From assembly GCF_030269605.1 (NCBI RefSeq), contig NZ_BSTQ01000015.1:186001-250000 (forward strand): a stretch of DNA of 64,000 bases, in the 5' to 3' direction. Origin of the DNA: Lentzea sp. NBRC 105346 (GTDB taxonomy: Bacteria; Actinomycetota; Actinomycetes; Mycobacteriales; Pseudonocardiaceae). Below the pieces are notes generated by a model. It was not told the origin of the DNA and ran no database searches. It saw nothing but the letters and a program-made list of their open reading frames with translations. Position 1 is the first letter of the stretch; each line of letters starts with the position of its first letter. This document shows, one piece after another, positions 16,077 to 25,806 of the stretch. Position numbers and translations under genes: made by a program.

Positions 16077-19000
16077 ATGACCAGCGCATTGCAGGCGCAG
16101 CAAGCACTTCGTGCCCATCCGGCACAGGAACAGCACTGGACCGAGCGGCTGGGGACGTGGACCGAACCGGTCGTCCTGGTCCGCGACCACCTGCGTCCCG
16201 GCGCCGGCGAACCCATCACCATCGCCGAGGACTTCGACGCCACCGCGTTGCTGCGGCTGACCAACGGTGATCCGTTGCTGCTCAGAGTCGTCGCCGCCGC
16301 CGTCGTGTCGGTGGTGGCCGCTCGGAGTACCGACCGGGCGGACGTGGTCGCGTTCGTGCCGTCGCTGAAGTTCTCCAAGCCCAACCGCGCGGTGCCGGTC
16401 GACGTCACGGTCGGGCCGGAGCTGACCGGCAAGCGGCTGCTCGGCGCGGTGCGGGCGGCCTTCCTGGCCGCCGAACCGCACTCAGATGTGCCGGTTCAGG
16501 TGCTGCTGGACCGGGCGGGCGCGCGGCCGTCGGACTTCATGTCCGGTGTGGACGGTGACCTGGACGGTGCCGACGCGGACGCGGCCGGTGCGCCACTGCT
16601 GTTCACGCTCTGCACCGACCCGGCGCGGATCACGTTGCGCTACGACCCGGTGCTGTTCACCGACACGACCGCACAGCGGCTCCTCGGCGTGTATCGACAC
16701 GTTCTGCAGACGATCACGACGAACCCCTCGGTCGTGATCGGTGAGCTGCTCGCGCCGACCGATGCCGAGTTGGAGCTGCTGGCCGGGTTCAACGAGACGG
16801 CCGCGGAGTTCCCGGCGGACCGGCTGCTGCACTCGTTCCTGGAGGAGCGGGCGCGCACGCACCCCGACGACGTCGCGATCGTCGACGACGGCACGACGTA
16901 CGCGCAGCTCAACCTGGCGGCCAACCGGCTGGCGCGCACGTTGCGCGACCGCGGGGTGGGCGCGGGCAGCATCGTCGGCGTGTGCGTGCCGCGGTCGGCG
17001 ATGATGCTGACCGCGATCTACGCCGTGCTCAAGGCGGGCGGCGCGTACCTGCCGGTCGACCCGACCCTGCCGGCCAACCGCATCGAATACCTGTTGGAGC
17101 ACAGCGGAACCGCGCTCGTGCTCGCCACGCCGACGACGATCCCGGTGCTGGGTTCGCGGACCGTGCTGGACCTGTCGGACCTGCGGAACTGGGACGCCGA
17201 CGACACCGACCTGCCGCCGGTGACCGGTCCGTCCGATGCCTGCTACGTGATCTACACGTCCGGTTCGACCGGGCGGCCCAAGGGTGTGGTGATCGAGCAC
17301 CGCGCGATCGTCAACCGGCTGTGGTGGATGCAGCGGGCCTACCCGCTGACGTCCGACGACGTGATCCTGCACAAGACGCCGTTCACGTTCGACGTGTCGG
17401 TGTGGGAGATCTTCTGGTGGTCGATCGCGGGCGCGTCCGTGGCGACGCTGCCCAACGGCGAGGAGCGCGATCCGGAGCGGATCGCGGTCCGGATCGCCGA
17501 GACCGGCGCCACGACCATGCACTTCGTCCCGACGATGCTGCAGGCGTTCCTCACCTACAACGCCGGCGCCTCGCTGCTGTCCTCGCTGCGGACGGTGTTC
17601 GCGAGCGGTGAGGCGCTGGCGTCGTCGCACGTCTCCGCCTTCCGCACGCGGTTGCCCTCGGCCCGGCTGGTCAACCTGTACGGGCCGACCGAGGCGGCGG
17701 TCGACGTGAGCTACTTCGACTGTGTGGCAACGGATTCCACGCGGTCGGTGCCGATCGGCAAGCCGATCGACAACATCACGTTGTCCGTGCGGACGCGGTC
17801 GGGTGCGGTGGCACCGATCGGTGTGCCGGGGGAGCTGTGCATCGCCGGCGTCGGGCTCGCCCGCGGGTACCTGCACGCGCCGGAGCTGACGGCCGAGCGG
17901 TTCGTCGTGCTGGACGGCGAGCGGCACTACCGGACCGGCGACCTGGCGCGGTGGCTGCCCGACGGGGAGATCGAGTACCTGGGGCGGCTCGACACGCAGG
18001 TCAAGATCCGCGGGTACCGGATCGAGCTGGGCGAGATCGAGCACGTCGCCACGCGTGTGCAAGGCATAACCGAATGCGCGGTCACGGCCCTCGATGGTGA
18101 GACGCTGTGCGCGTACGTGGTCGGGTCGTTCGACGAGGGCTTCCTGCGGGCCGCGCTCGCGGCCGAGCTGCCGTCGTACATGGTGCCGTCGTTCGTGGTG
18201 CCGGTGCCCGCGATTCCGGCCAACCACAATGGAAAGCGCGACCTGTCGTCATTGCCGCGGCCCACGCGCGAGAGCGCCGAGTTCGTCGAACCGTCGACTG
18301 ACGTGGAACGGTTGCTGGCCGGCATCTGGGGCGATGTGCTCGGGGTGTCGCGGGTCGGTGCCTCGGACGGGTTCTTCACGCTCGGCGGTGACTCGATCCT
18401 GGGCATCCGGGTCGTGGCGGCGCTGCGGGAGGCCGGATACGAGGCGACGGTCGGCGACGTGTTCGCGCACCAGCGGCTCGCGGATCTCGCGTCCGTGGTG
18501 CGGCCGGCGTCCGTGGCCGTTGTGTCCGAAGAGGACGCTTCGTCGTGGCCCGCTTCCGCCTTGCAGATCGGCATGATGTACCACAGCTCGCTGGAGACGG
18601 ATGTTCCCGTCTACCACGACATCTTCCGCTACGAGATCGCCGTGCCGCGGGTGGACGCCGCGGCTCTGGTGGCCGCGTGGGAGTGGCTCGCGGCACGGCA
18701 TCCCGTGCTGCGGGCGCGGTTCGACGTCGACCGGATGGTCGTCGAGGACGTGACCGAGTACCCCGTCGGGGTGGTGTCGGGGGATCCCGCGGCGTGGGCG
18801 TTGGCGGAGAAGCGGCGTCCGGTGGACCCGACGGTCGCGCCCGCGTACCGGGTGCGGTTCTTCGAGACCGCGCCGGACCGGGTGGTGTTCGGGTTCAGCT
18901 TCCACCACGCCATCCTTGACGGCTGGAGTGTCGCGACGCTGGTCGAGGAGTTCAGCCGCGCATACCTGACCTTGCTGGACGGCGGTGCGCTCGATCCGGC

Positions 19001-22000
19001 TCCCGGGCTGTCCCTGCAGGCGCGGTACGCGGAGCTGGAGGCCTCGGCTTCGGCGGCCTCGGAACAGATCGACTTCTGGCGGGCCGAGCTGGCGGACAGC
19101 TCGATCACGGAGATCCCGCGGCTCGGGCCGGGCACAGGGTCGTCCGAGGTCCAGGTGCTCGGGACTTCGCTGGACGCCAGGCTGATGGACGGGCTGCGCC
19201 GCCGGGCCGCCGAGTGGTCCGTGCCGGTGAAGAGCGTCTTCGTGGCCGCGCACCTGCGAGCGTTGAGCCTGATCGCGAACCAGCGGGACGTCGTCACCGG
19301 GTTCGTGACCAACGGCCGGCCCGAGGTCGAGAACGCCGAGCGGGCGCTGGGCATGTTCCTCAACACGCTGCCGTTGCGGTTGCGGCTGGACGAGTCGTGG
19401 TCGTGGCGCGAGCTGGCGCTGCGGTGCTTCGAACAGGAGCAGAAGCTGTTGCCGCACCGGTGGTTCCCGCTGCCGGAGATCCAGAAGCTGCACGGTGGCA
19501 GCGCGTTCGAGGTCATCTTCAACTTCACGAACTTCCACGTGCACTCGGGTTCCGCCGTCGTGTCGGCGGAGTACTTCGAGCAGACCAACGCGCCGCTCGT
19601 GGTGTACGTGGGGTCGAACTCGTTCGCGGGCGGGTGGGAGTGCCGCATCGGGTACGACCCGAGCCGGTTCACCGACACGCAGGTCGCCCGGTACCTCGGC
19701 TACTACCTGGGCTGCTTCCAGGCGCTGGTGACCGACGGCGAGGCACCGTGGCACGACACGCTTCCGTTGTCCCTGGAGGAACGGGAGGTGCTGCTGCCGC
19801 CGATCGCGCGGCCGGTCGTCGCGGAGCTCGACGGGTGCCGCAGCCTCGGCTCGCGGTTCGCGGCGATGGTCGGCAAGCACGGTGACCGGGTCGCGGTGTC
19901 GTGCGGGGACCGGTCGTTCACCTACCGCGAGCTGGACGGGCTGGCCGGTGCGCTGGCCGCGTCGCTGGTGGACCGCGGCGTCGGGGTGGGCGACCTGGTC
20001 GGGCTGGCGCTCGAGCGCGACCTGGAGATGGTCGTCGCCATCCTCGCCGTGGTCAAGGCGGGCGCGGTGTACGTCCCGATCGACCCCGGCTACCCGGAGG
20101 ACCGGATCCGCACGACCGTCGAGGACGCCGACGTCGCGGTGCTGATCGGTGAAAAAGCCGTGTGCGCGATGTTCCCGGACCGCGTCACCCTCGACCGAAT
20201 CCCGGCCGTCGGTCAGTCCTTTGTGGATCGCGAGGTCGGCGCCGGCGCGCTGGCCTACGTGATCTACACGTCCGGGTCCACCGGCAAGCCCAAGGGCGTG
20301 CAGGTGACGCACGGCAACGTGCTGCGGCTGTTCTCCCAGACCGAGGACTGGTACGGGTTCACCGAGCAGGACACGTGGACGCTGTTCCACTCGTTCGCGT
20401 TCGACTTCTCGGTGTGGGAGCTGTGGGGCGCGCTGCTCTACGGCGGCCACCTGGTCGTGGTGCCGTTCTGGGTGTCGCGTTCGGTCGACGACTTCGCGGA
20501 CCTTCTTGTCGCGCAACGGGTGACCGTGCTCAACCAGACGCCCTCGGCGTTCGGGCAGGTCAAGCAGGCGATCATGGACCGCGACGTCAGCCTGCGGTAC
20601 GTGGTCTTCGGCGGTGAGGCACTCGACTTCGCGTCGCTCACCGACTGGTTCGCGCACTACGGCGACAACGGGCCACAGCTGGTGAACATGTACGGCATCA
20701 CCGAGACGACCGTGCACGTCACATACCGGCCGGTGACCTCGGCGGACACGTCGTCGCCGGGCAGCATGATCGGCGAGCCGATCCCTGACCTCGGCATGTA
20801 CATCGTCGACGACGCGGGCCGTCCCGTGCCGCTCGGCACACCCGGCGAGATCGCGGTCGCCGGCGGTGGTGTCGCGCTCGGCTACCTGAACCGGCCCGAG
20901 GAAACCGCCAAACGCTTTGTCTCGCTGGACCTCGGTGGTGGCGAGACGCGGGTCTACCGCTCGGGCGACCTGGCGCGGCGGCTGCCCGGCGGCGACGTCG
21001 AGTACCTCGGCCGCGGGGACGCGCAGGTGAAGATCCAGGGCTACCGGATCGAGATCGGCGACATCGAGTTCGCGCTGAGCTCACACCCGGACGTGGCTTC
21101 CGTTGTGGTGCAGGCGTTCGTGCGGCGGTCCGGGGCCAAGGCGCTTGCCGGGTACTACGTCGGATCGGCCTCGGCCGATGTGCTGCGGGAGTACCTGGGA
21201 GAGCGGCTGCCGTCGTACATGGTGCCGTCGTTCCTGGTGCCGGTGCCGTCGTGGCCGTTGACGATCAACGGCAAGGTCGACCGCCGGGCGCTGCCGGATC
21301 CCGAGGCGCAGGTGGTCTCGGCGTCACGGGTCGCCCCGCGCAACGAGGTCGAGTCGGCGCTGGCGGAGATCTGGCGGTCGGTGCTCGGAGTGCCGTCGGT
21401 GGGCATCGACGACACGTACTACTCGCTCGGCGGCGACTCGCTGCAGGGCATCCGGCTGGTCGGCGCGTTGCGCAAGGCCGGGTTCGACGTGCCGCTGCAC
21501 GAGTTGCTGCGGCTGCAGACGGTTCGCTCGCTGGCTTCGGTCGTCTCGGCTCCGGTGGAGGAAGAAGTGGGTGTGGAGCCGTTCGCGTTGCTGTCCGCGG
21601 CGGATCTTTCGTTGTTGCCCAAGGGGTTGGATGACGCCTACCCGGCGACCCAGCTGCAGCTCGGCATGATCTTCCACACCGATCTCGACCCGGCGCAGGG
21701 CACGTTCCACGACCTCATCCGGTACTCGATCGCGCTGCCGTTCGACCAGGCGGTGCTGACGTCGCTGATCTCGGCGATGGTCGAGCGGCACGAGGTGCTG
21801 CGGACCTCGTTCGCGCTGTCCGGGTTCTCCCGGCCGTTGCAGCTGGTCCACACCCGCGGTGCGGTGAACCTGACCGTGCACGATCTGTCGCATGTGGACA
21901 ATCCGACACCGCTGCTGGACGACTGGTTCGAGGCGGAGAAGAGCACCGGCTTCCTGTGGAGCGCGCCGACCCTGATGCGGTTCTTCGTCCACCGGACCTC

Positions 22001-23084
22001 GGAGTCGTCGTTCGCGTTGTCGGTCAGCTTCCACCACTCGATCATCGACGGCTGGAGCTTCTCCGGGCTGATGGCGCGGCTGCTGGAGGACTACCGGCGG
22101 GCGCTGGCCGGGCTGCCGGTGTCCGAGGGTGAGGACGCGCCGCTGGCCTACCGCGACTACGTGCGACTTGAGCTCGCGGCCCAGGAGTCCACGGAATCGC
22201 GTTCGTTCTGGACGTCGGCGCTGGCCGGGGCGCCGTACACGAAGCTGCCCCGGCTGCCCGCGGCCGGCGCGCGGTGGGCGGAGGCCGAGCTGGTGCTGGA
22301 GGAGGACCAGGTCGCGCGGCTCGGGGAGATCGCCCGCAGGCACGGGGTGTCGCTGCGGCACCTGTGCCTGGCCGTGCACTTCCGGGCGTTGTCGCTGATC
22401 TGCCGTACCTCCGACGTGACGACCGGTGTGTTCGGTCATGGCCGGCCGGAGCATCCCGACGCGGATCGGATGGTGGGACTGTTCCTCAACATCGTGCCGC
22501 TGCGGGCTCCTGCGTCGGGGTCGTGGGAGTCGGTGATCGCCGCTGTGGTCGAGGCCGACCACGCCCAGATCCCGCACCGGCGGTTCTCCTACGCGTCCAT
22601 CCAGGCTGCTTCGGGTGGTTCGCGGCTGGTGGAGACGGGGTTCAACTTCGTCAACTTCAGCGCGTACTCCTCGCAGCTCGGCGAGCCGGTGATCGACGGC
22701 CTGAAGTGGTTCGAGCACTCGGACTTCGCGCTGCTGGTGACGTTCAACGCGGACCTGTTCACCTCGCGGCTGAAGGTCACCTTCAACGCGGCGGCGCGGG
22801 TGCTCGGCGCCGCCGGCCTGCGGACGGTCGTCTCGGTGTACGAGGCCGTGCTGTCGTCGCTGGCGATCGATGACCTGGTGGCCGCGCTGCCCGCCGCGTC
22901 CGGTGGTGGGGACGGGTACGACCTGCCAGGTTCCGCATCGTTCTCGGCGCCGTGGCTGCCGGGGTTGGTGGACGAGTTCCGCGTCGAGGGTGTCGTGGAC
23001 TCGCTGACCGCACTGCGGATCGCGCACGAGGCGCGAGCCCGCTTCGGTGTTTCCGTTCCGCTGCAAGCGATCCTGGGGCTGTAG
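16077..23084 (+). CDS. NRPS, half-C-A(Ser)-T-C-A(Thr)-T-C-T*
   Basis: Two-module synthetase of 2335 residues. Residues 20-235 resemble only the C-terminal lobe of a condensation domain and lack HHxxxDG. Then A1 (about 255-740; pocket DVWHFSLVDK, close to the Ser code DVWHLSLIDK), T1 (LGGDS, Ser near 772), C2 (HHAILDG near 942), A2 (about 1300-1760; pocket DFWNVGMVHK, nine of ten of the Thr code DFWNIGMVHK), T2 (LGGDS near 1787), C3 (HHSIIDG near 1985), and a C-terminal 70 residues with VVDSLTALR that look like a truncated carrier (Ser near 2308). No epimerase or thioesterase is present. With the upstream protein it predicts an L-Val-L-Ser-L-Thr chain handed to an unknown acceptor. The exporter gene begins at the base after its stop codon. 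Confidence 0.92.
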   Translation: MTSALQAQQALRAHPAQEQHWTERLGTWTEPVVLVRDHLRPGAGEPITIAEDFDATALLRLTNGDPLLLRVVAAAVVSVVAARSTDRADVVAFVPSLKFSKPNRAVPVDVTVGPELTGKRLLGAVRAAFLAAEPHSDVPVQVLLDRAGARPSDFMSGVDGDLDGADADAAGAPLLFTLCTDPARITLRYDPVLFTDTTAQRLLGVYRHVLQTITTNPSVVIGELLAPTDAELELLAGFNETAAEFPADRLLHSFLEERARTHPDDVAIVDDGTTYAQLNLAANRLARTLRDRGVGAGSIVGVCVPRSAMMLTAIYAVLKAGGAYLPVDPTLPANRIEYLLEHSGTALVLATPTTIPVLGSRTVLDLSDLRNWDADDTDLPPVTGPSDACYVIYTSGSTGRPKGVVIEHRAIVNRLWWMQRAYPLTSDDVILHKTPFTFDVSVWEIFWWSIAGASVATLPNGEERDPERIAVRIAETGATTMHFVPTMLQAFLTYNAGASLLSSLRTVFASGEALASSHVSAFRTRLPSARLVNLYGPTEAAVDVSYFDCVATDSTRSVPIGKPIDNITLSVRTRSGAVAPIGVPGELCIAGVGLARGYLHAPELTAERFVVLDGERHYRTGDLARWLPDGEIEYLGRLDTQVKIRGYRIELGEIEHVATRVQGITECAVTALDGETLCAYVVGSFDEGFLRAALAAELPSYMVPSFVVPVPAIPANHNGKRDLSSLPRPTRESAEFVEPSTDVERLLAGIWGDVLGVSRVGASDGFFTLGGDSILGIRVVAALREAGYEATVGDVFAHQRLADLASVVRPASVAVVSEEDASSWPASALQIGMMYHSSLETDVPVYHDIFRYEIAVPRVDAAALVAAWEWLAARHPVLRARFDVDRMVVEDVTEYPVGVVSGDPAAWALAEKRRPVDPTVAPAYRVRFFETAPDRVVFGFSFHHAILDGWSVATLVEEFSRAYLTLLDGGALDPAPGLSLQARYAELEASASAASEQIDFWRAELADSSITEIPRLGPGTGSSEVQVLGTSLDARLMDGLRRRAAEWSVPVKSVFVAAHLRALSLIANQRDVVTGFVTNGRPEVENAERALGMFLNTLPLRLRLDESWSWRELALRCFEQEQKLLPHRWFPLPEIQKLHGGSAFEVIFNFTNFHVHSGSAVVSAEYFEQTNAPLVVYVGSNSFAGGWECRIGYDPSRFTDTQVARYLGYYLGCFQALVTDGEAPWHDTLPLSLEEREVLLPPIARPVVAELDGCRSLGSRFAAMVGKHGDRVAVSCGDRSFTYRELDGLAGALAASLVDRGVGVGDLVGLALERDLEMVVAILAVVKAGAVYVPIDPGYPEDRIRTTVEDADVAVLIGEKAVCAMFPDRVTLDRIPAVGQSFVDREVGAGALAYVIYTSGSTGKPKGVQVTHGNVLRLFSQTEDWYGFTEQDTWTLFHSFAFDFSVWELWGALLYGGHLVVVPFWVSRSVDDFADLLVAQRVTVLNQTPSAFGQVKQAIMDRDVSLRYVVFGGEALDFASLTDWFAHYGDNGPQLVNMYGITETTVHVTYRPVTSADTSSPGSMIGEPIPDLGMYIVDDAGRPVPLGTPGEIAVAGGGVALGYLNRPEETAKRFVSLDLGGGETRVYRSGDLARRLPGGDVEYLGRGDAQVKIQGYRIEIGDIEFALSSHPDVASVVVQAFVRRSGAKALAGYYVGSASADVLREYLGERLPSYMVPSFLVPVPSWPLTINGKVDRRALPDPEAQVVSASRVAPRNEVESALAEIWRSVLGVPSVGIDDTYYSLGGDSLQGIRLVGALRKAGFDVPLHELLRLQTVRSLASVVSAPVEEEVGVEPFALLSAADLSLLPKGLDDAYPATQLQLGMIFHTDLDPAQGTFHDLIRYSIALPFDQAVLTSLISAMVERHEVLRTSFALSGFSRPLQLVHTRGAVNLTVHDLSHVDNPTPLLDDWFEAEKSTGFLWSAPTLMRFFVHRTSESSFALSVSFHHSIIDGWSFSGLMARLLEDYRRALAGLPVSEGEDAPLAYRDYVRLELAAQESTESRSFWTSALAGAPYTKLPRLPAAGARWAEAELVLEEDQVARLGEIARRHGVSLRHLCLAVHFRALSLICRTSDVTTGVFGHGRPEHPDADRMVGLFLNIVPLRAPASGSWESVIAAVVEADHAQIPHRRFSYASIQAASGGSRLVETGFNFVNFSAYSSQLGEPVIDGLKWFEHSDFALLVTFNADLFTSRLKVTFNAAARVLGAAGLRTVVSVYEAVLSSLAIDDLVAALPAASGGGDGYDLPGSASFSAPWLPGLVDEFRVEGVVDSLTALRIAHEARARFGVSVPLQAILGL

Positions 23085-24233
23085 ATGCGTGCGACGTTCT
23101 CGACGATCCTGCTGAGCTCGCTCGGCTCGACCGTGCTGTGGCTGCTGCTGGTGCCGCACTTCTCGGCGCTGGCGCAGTCCGAGGGCCTGGTCGGCCTGCT
23201 CGGCATGGAACGGCAGGTGCTCGGCGTGCTGGGCGCGCTCGTGGTCGCGGTGTGGGCCGACCACGGGCGCGTGGGCGCCAAGTTCGCGCTGCTGCAGTCC
23301 TTTCAACTCGTGCTGGCCGTGGTGTTCCTGGCTTGCCTGTCGTTCGCGTCTCCGGGGTTCGTGCTGGTGTGGACCGGGCTGCGGTTCTTCGTGGTCGGTG
23401 CTTCCTCGGTGCTGGCGTACCGGCTGCTGGCCGACGGATCGTCCGCTTCACGGGGGGCGATCCTGCAGATGGTCACGTCTCCGCAGGGCGCCATGGTGTT
23501 CGCCGCGGTGATCTGCGCGGCGATGAACTCCCTGGTGGGCGCGCTGGTGTTCGACGTGGTGTCCAGCGTGGTCGTGATCTGGTTGCTGCGTGGGTCTTTC
23601 GGCGGATCGCTGCGGTTTGAGTGGAGCAACTCGATCGGCGGCGCGGCTCGGGTGTTCTGGATCAGGGAGCTGTGGCCGTGGAACCTGCTGCAGGTGGTCT
23701 TCCTGACGACCCTGTCCGGGATGATGGTGTACGCCGCCGTGATCGCCTCGGGTCAGCGGCTGCTGCCCGCGTCCGTGGTGTTCCCGCTGGCGTGGTTCTT
23801 CTACGGCCTGGCGTTCTGGGTGACGGCGCCGCTCGTGCGGGTTCGTTCCGACGTGTTCGCTCTCTTGTTGGTGGCATGTGGTGTGGCGGGTGCCGTGTCC
23901 GGTTCCTGGACTGTCCACATGGGAATCTACGTGGTGCTGACGTTCGTCAACGCGTACTGGATCCACCACACCAACGCGCAGATCCTCGAACGGGCGCCGG
24001 TGGAGCGGCTGGGGCAGATCCGGGCGAGCATGATCCTCTACCTCGGGCTGGTGTTCGGGGTGGGGGAGCAGCTGGCCGGGCTGCTGCTGTCGGCGCCGTG
24101 GGGCCTGCCCGCGTTCGGTGTGTTCCACTGCGTCGGCGGCGTGGCGCTGATCCTGTTGGCCCGCTGGTGTTCCTCGCTATCGTCGTCGGATGCGCGTGAT
24201 CGACGGGATCTTGCGGGACTCCAGCGGTCGTGA
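23085..24233 (+). CDS. MFS-type transporter of the NRPS locus
   Basis: Integral membrane protein of 382 residues with about ten to twelve hydrophobic segments and no soluble domain. It resembles major facilitator exporters; the loop between the second and third segments (VVAVWADHGRVGAK) is the usual place of motif A. Its ATG follows the NRPS stop codon with no gap, so it is co-translated and most likely exports the peptide product. No other function is indicated. The last 44 bp overlap the GH5 gene in another frame. Confidence 0.8.
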   Translation: MRATFSTILLSSLGSTVLWLLLVPHFSALAQSEGLVGLLGMERQVLGVLGALVVAVWADHGRVGAKFALLQSFQLVLAVVFLACLSFASPGFVLVWTGLRFFVVGASSVLAYRLLADGSSASRGAILQMVTSPQGAMVFAAVICAAMNSLVGALVFDVVSSVVVIWLLRGSFGGSLRFEWSNSIGGAARVFWIRELWPWNLLQVVFLTTLSGMMVYAAVIASGQRLLPASVVFPLAWFFYGLAFWVTAPLVRVRSDVFALLLVACGVAGAVSGSWTVHMGIYVVLTFVNAYWIHHTNAQILERAPVERLGQIRASMILYLGLVFGVGEQLAGLLLSAPWGLPAFGVFHCVGGVALILLARWCSSLSSSDARDRRDLAGLQRS

Positions 24234-25806
24234 GGTCGTGCTGCGCGGCTTCAACGTGTCCGGCACGGCCAAGCTCGCCGAGTACGGCGGCCTGCCGTTC
24301 GCGTCGCCCGCGGACGCCGCGGTGTCCGCTCGGGCGATGGTGTCACTGACCGGCGCGAACGCCGTGCGGTTCCTGCTGACGTGGGCGTGGGTCGAACCCA
24401 CGCCCGGCGTCATCTCGGAGTCGTACCTCGACGGGGTGGCCGCGCAGCTCTCCGCGTTCACGGACCTGGGAGTCATGGCGTACCTGGACTTCCACCAGGA
24501 CCTGTACTCCCGTCACCTCTTCGGGCCTGGTTCCCGTTACACCGGCGACGGTGCCCCCGCGTGGGCCGCGCGGGGGTATCCGCCGGCGCGGTGCCGGTTC
24601 TGCTTCCACTGGGGGCAGAACATGAAGAACAACCCGGCGGTCACGTCCGCGACGCGCGACTTCTGGCACAACCGTTCCGGCATTCGTGCTGCGTTCGTCG
24701 ATGCCGCGGGCGCGGCTCTCGCCGGCCTGCGGTCCCGGTTGTCGCCCGAGGCCTTCGCGCTGGTGATCGGCGTGGATCCGTTGAACGAGCCGTACGCCGG
24801 CCGGTATGCGCCCGGCGAGACCTCGCTGTCGTGGGAGCGGGACCGGCTGTGGCCGTTCTATCAGGAGTTCCGCGCCGCGATGGACGCCGCGGGCTGGTCG
24901 GACAAGATCGCGTTCGTCGAACCCCTGGTGTACTGGAACCTCAACGTCGGCTTCTTCGCCGAACCCGGCGGCTTCCCCTCGCTGCCACCGCTGGGCCCGC
25001 GGTTCGTGTTCAACTCGCACTTCTACGACGCCCGCGCCCAGTCGGTGATCTTCAAGCCCCGCAACGCCCGCGACGGCGAGTACGCCGCGGACTTCGCCCG
25101 CATCCGTTCCCGTGCCGCGGAGCTCGGCACCGCCGCGATCGTGTCCGAGTTCGGGCACCCGATCACGTCCGCGCGCCGGACCTCGATCCTGAAGGCCATG
25201 TACCAGGCCCTGGACTCGGGCGTGCCCGGCGCGTCGTGGTGGTCGTCGGCGGCCTCGTCGGGACCGGTGCTGTCCGCCAGCCAGTGGCACTGGGACATCA
25301 ACTACGGCCGCCACCACGAGCTACAGAACGACAACCCGGATCGTGTCTGCGTCGACGGTGACGCCATGAACGCCGAGCACTTCTCCGCTGTACGCCTGGT
25401 CGATGGCGAGCCGGTGCTCACCGTCGACCGCCGGCTGCTCGACCGCGTGTACCCGCGCGCGGTCGCGGGCACCACGATCGCCTTCACCTACGAGGACCGG
25501 GCGGGCGACCTGGTGTGGAACCGGATTCCCGCGTCCCTACCGGGTGTGCGCGAGCTGGTCGGCGCCGGCCGGTTCGCCGTACTGGTGTGGCGCGGTAGTG
25601 GTGTGACCGAACTGCGCCTGCCCGGCACATTCGCGACGCCGACCGTGGTCACCGATGCCGGGTACGAGATCGACGGCGGACTACGGCTGTCCACTCAGGA
25701 CACCGGCGTGCACTTCGCCCTGGTGACCGACAGGCCGGGCGGCGACCCGGACCGGGCCCGAAGCGAGCTGGCTTCCTGGGTCGCTCAGCTCGGGGAAACC
25801 CGGTAG
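24190..25806 (+). CDS. GH5 family glycoside hydrolase (endoglycoceramidase-like)
   Basis: TIM-barrel hydrolase of 538 residues. The N-terminus has the family opening LRGFNVSG. The acid/base glutamate lies in DPLNEPY (about residue 199) and the nucleophile in VSEFGHP (about 319). After residue 430 comes a beta-rich C-terminal domain as in GH5 endoglycoceramidase or exo-glucosidase relatives. Unlike most family members it has no signal peptide; the ATG at 24190 directly precedes the conserved barrel start, so no leader is missing upstream. It overlaps the MFS gene by 44 bp, which ties it to the NRPS operon, and its 3' end overlaps the convergent TetR gene by 22 bp. A cytoplasmic role in trimming a glycosylated intermediate is only a guess. 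Confidence 0.83.
   Translation: MRVIDGILRDSSGREVVLRGFNVSGTAKLAEYGGLPFASPADAAVSARAMVSLTGANAVRFLLTWAWVEPTPGVISESYLDGVAAQLSAFTDLGVMAYLDFHQDLYSRHLFGPGSRYTGDGAPAWAARGYPPARCRFCFHWGQNMKNNPAVTSATRDFWHNRSGIRAAFVDAAGAALAGLRSRLSPEAFALVIGVDPLNEPYAGRYAPGETSLSWERDRLWPFYQEFRAAMDAAGWSDKIAFVEPLVYWNLNVGFFAEPGGFPSLPPLGPRFVFNSHFYDARAQSVIFKPRNARDGEYAADFARIRSRAAELGTAAIVSEFGHPITSARRTSILKAMYQALDSGVPGASWWSSAASSGPVLSASQWHWDINYGRHHELQNDNPDRVCVDGDAMNAEHFSAVRLVDGEPVLTVDRRLLDRVYPRAVAGTTIAFTYEDRAGDLVWNRIPASLPGVRELVGAGRFAVLVWRGSGVTELRLPGTFATPTVVTDAGYEIDGGLRLSTQDTGVHFALVTDRPGGDPDRARSELASWVAQLGETR

Noticed and set aside
18545..19780. Dual epimerisation/condensation function for the Ser-Thr condensation domain
   Set aside because: The extended HH(I/L)xxxxGD motif of dual E/C domains is not visible at its N-terminus; treated as an ordinary C domain.
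18249..20717. 822-codon open frame antisense to the NRPS
   Set aside because: Arg/Val/His-rich composition without any domain, exactly opposite well-formed NRPS domains.
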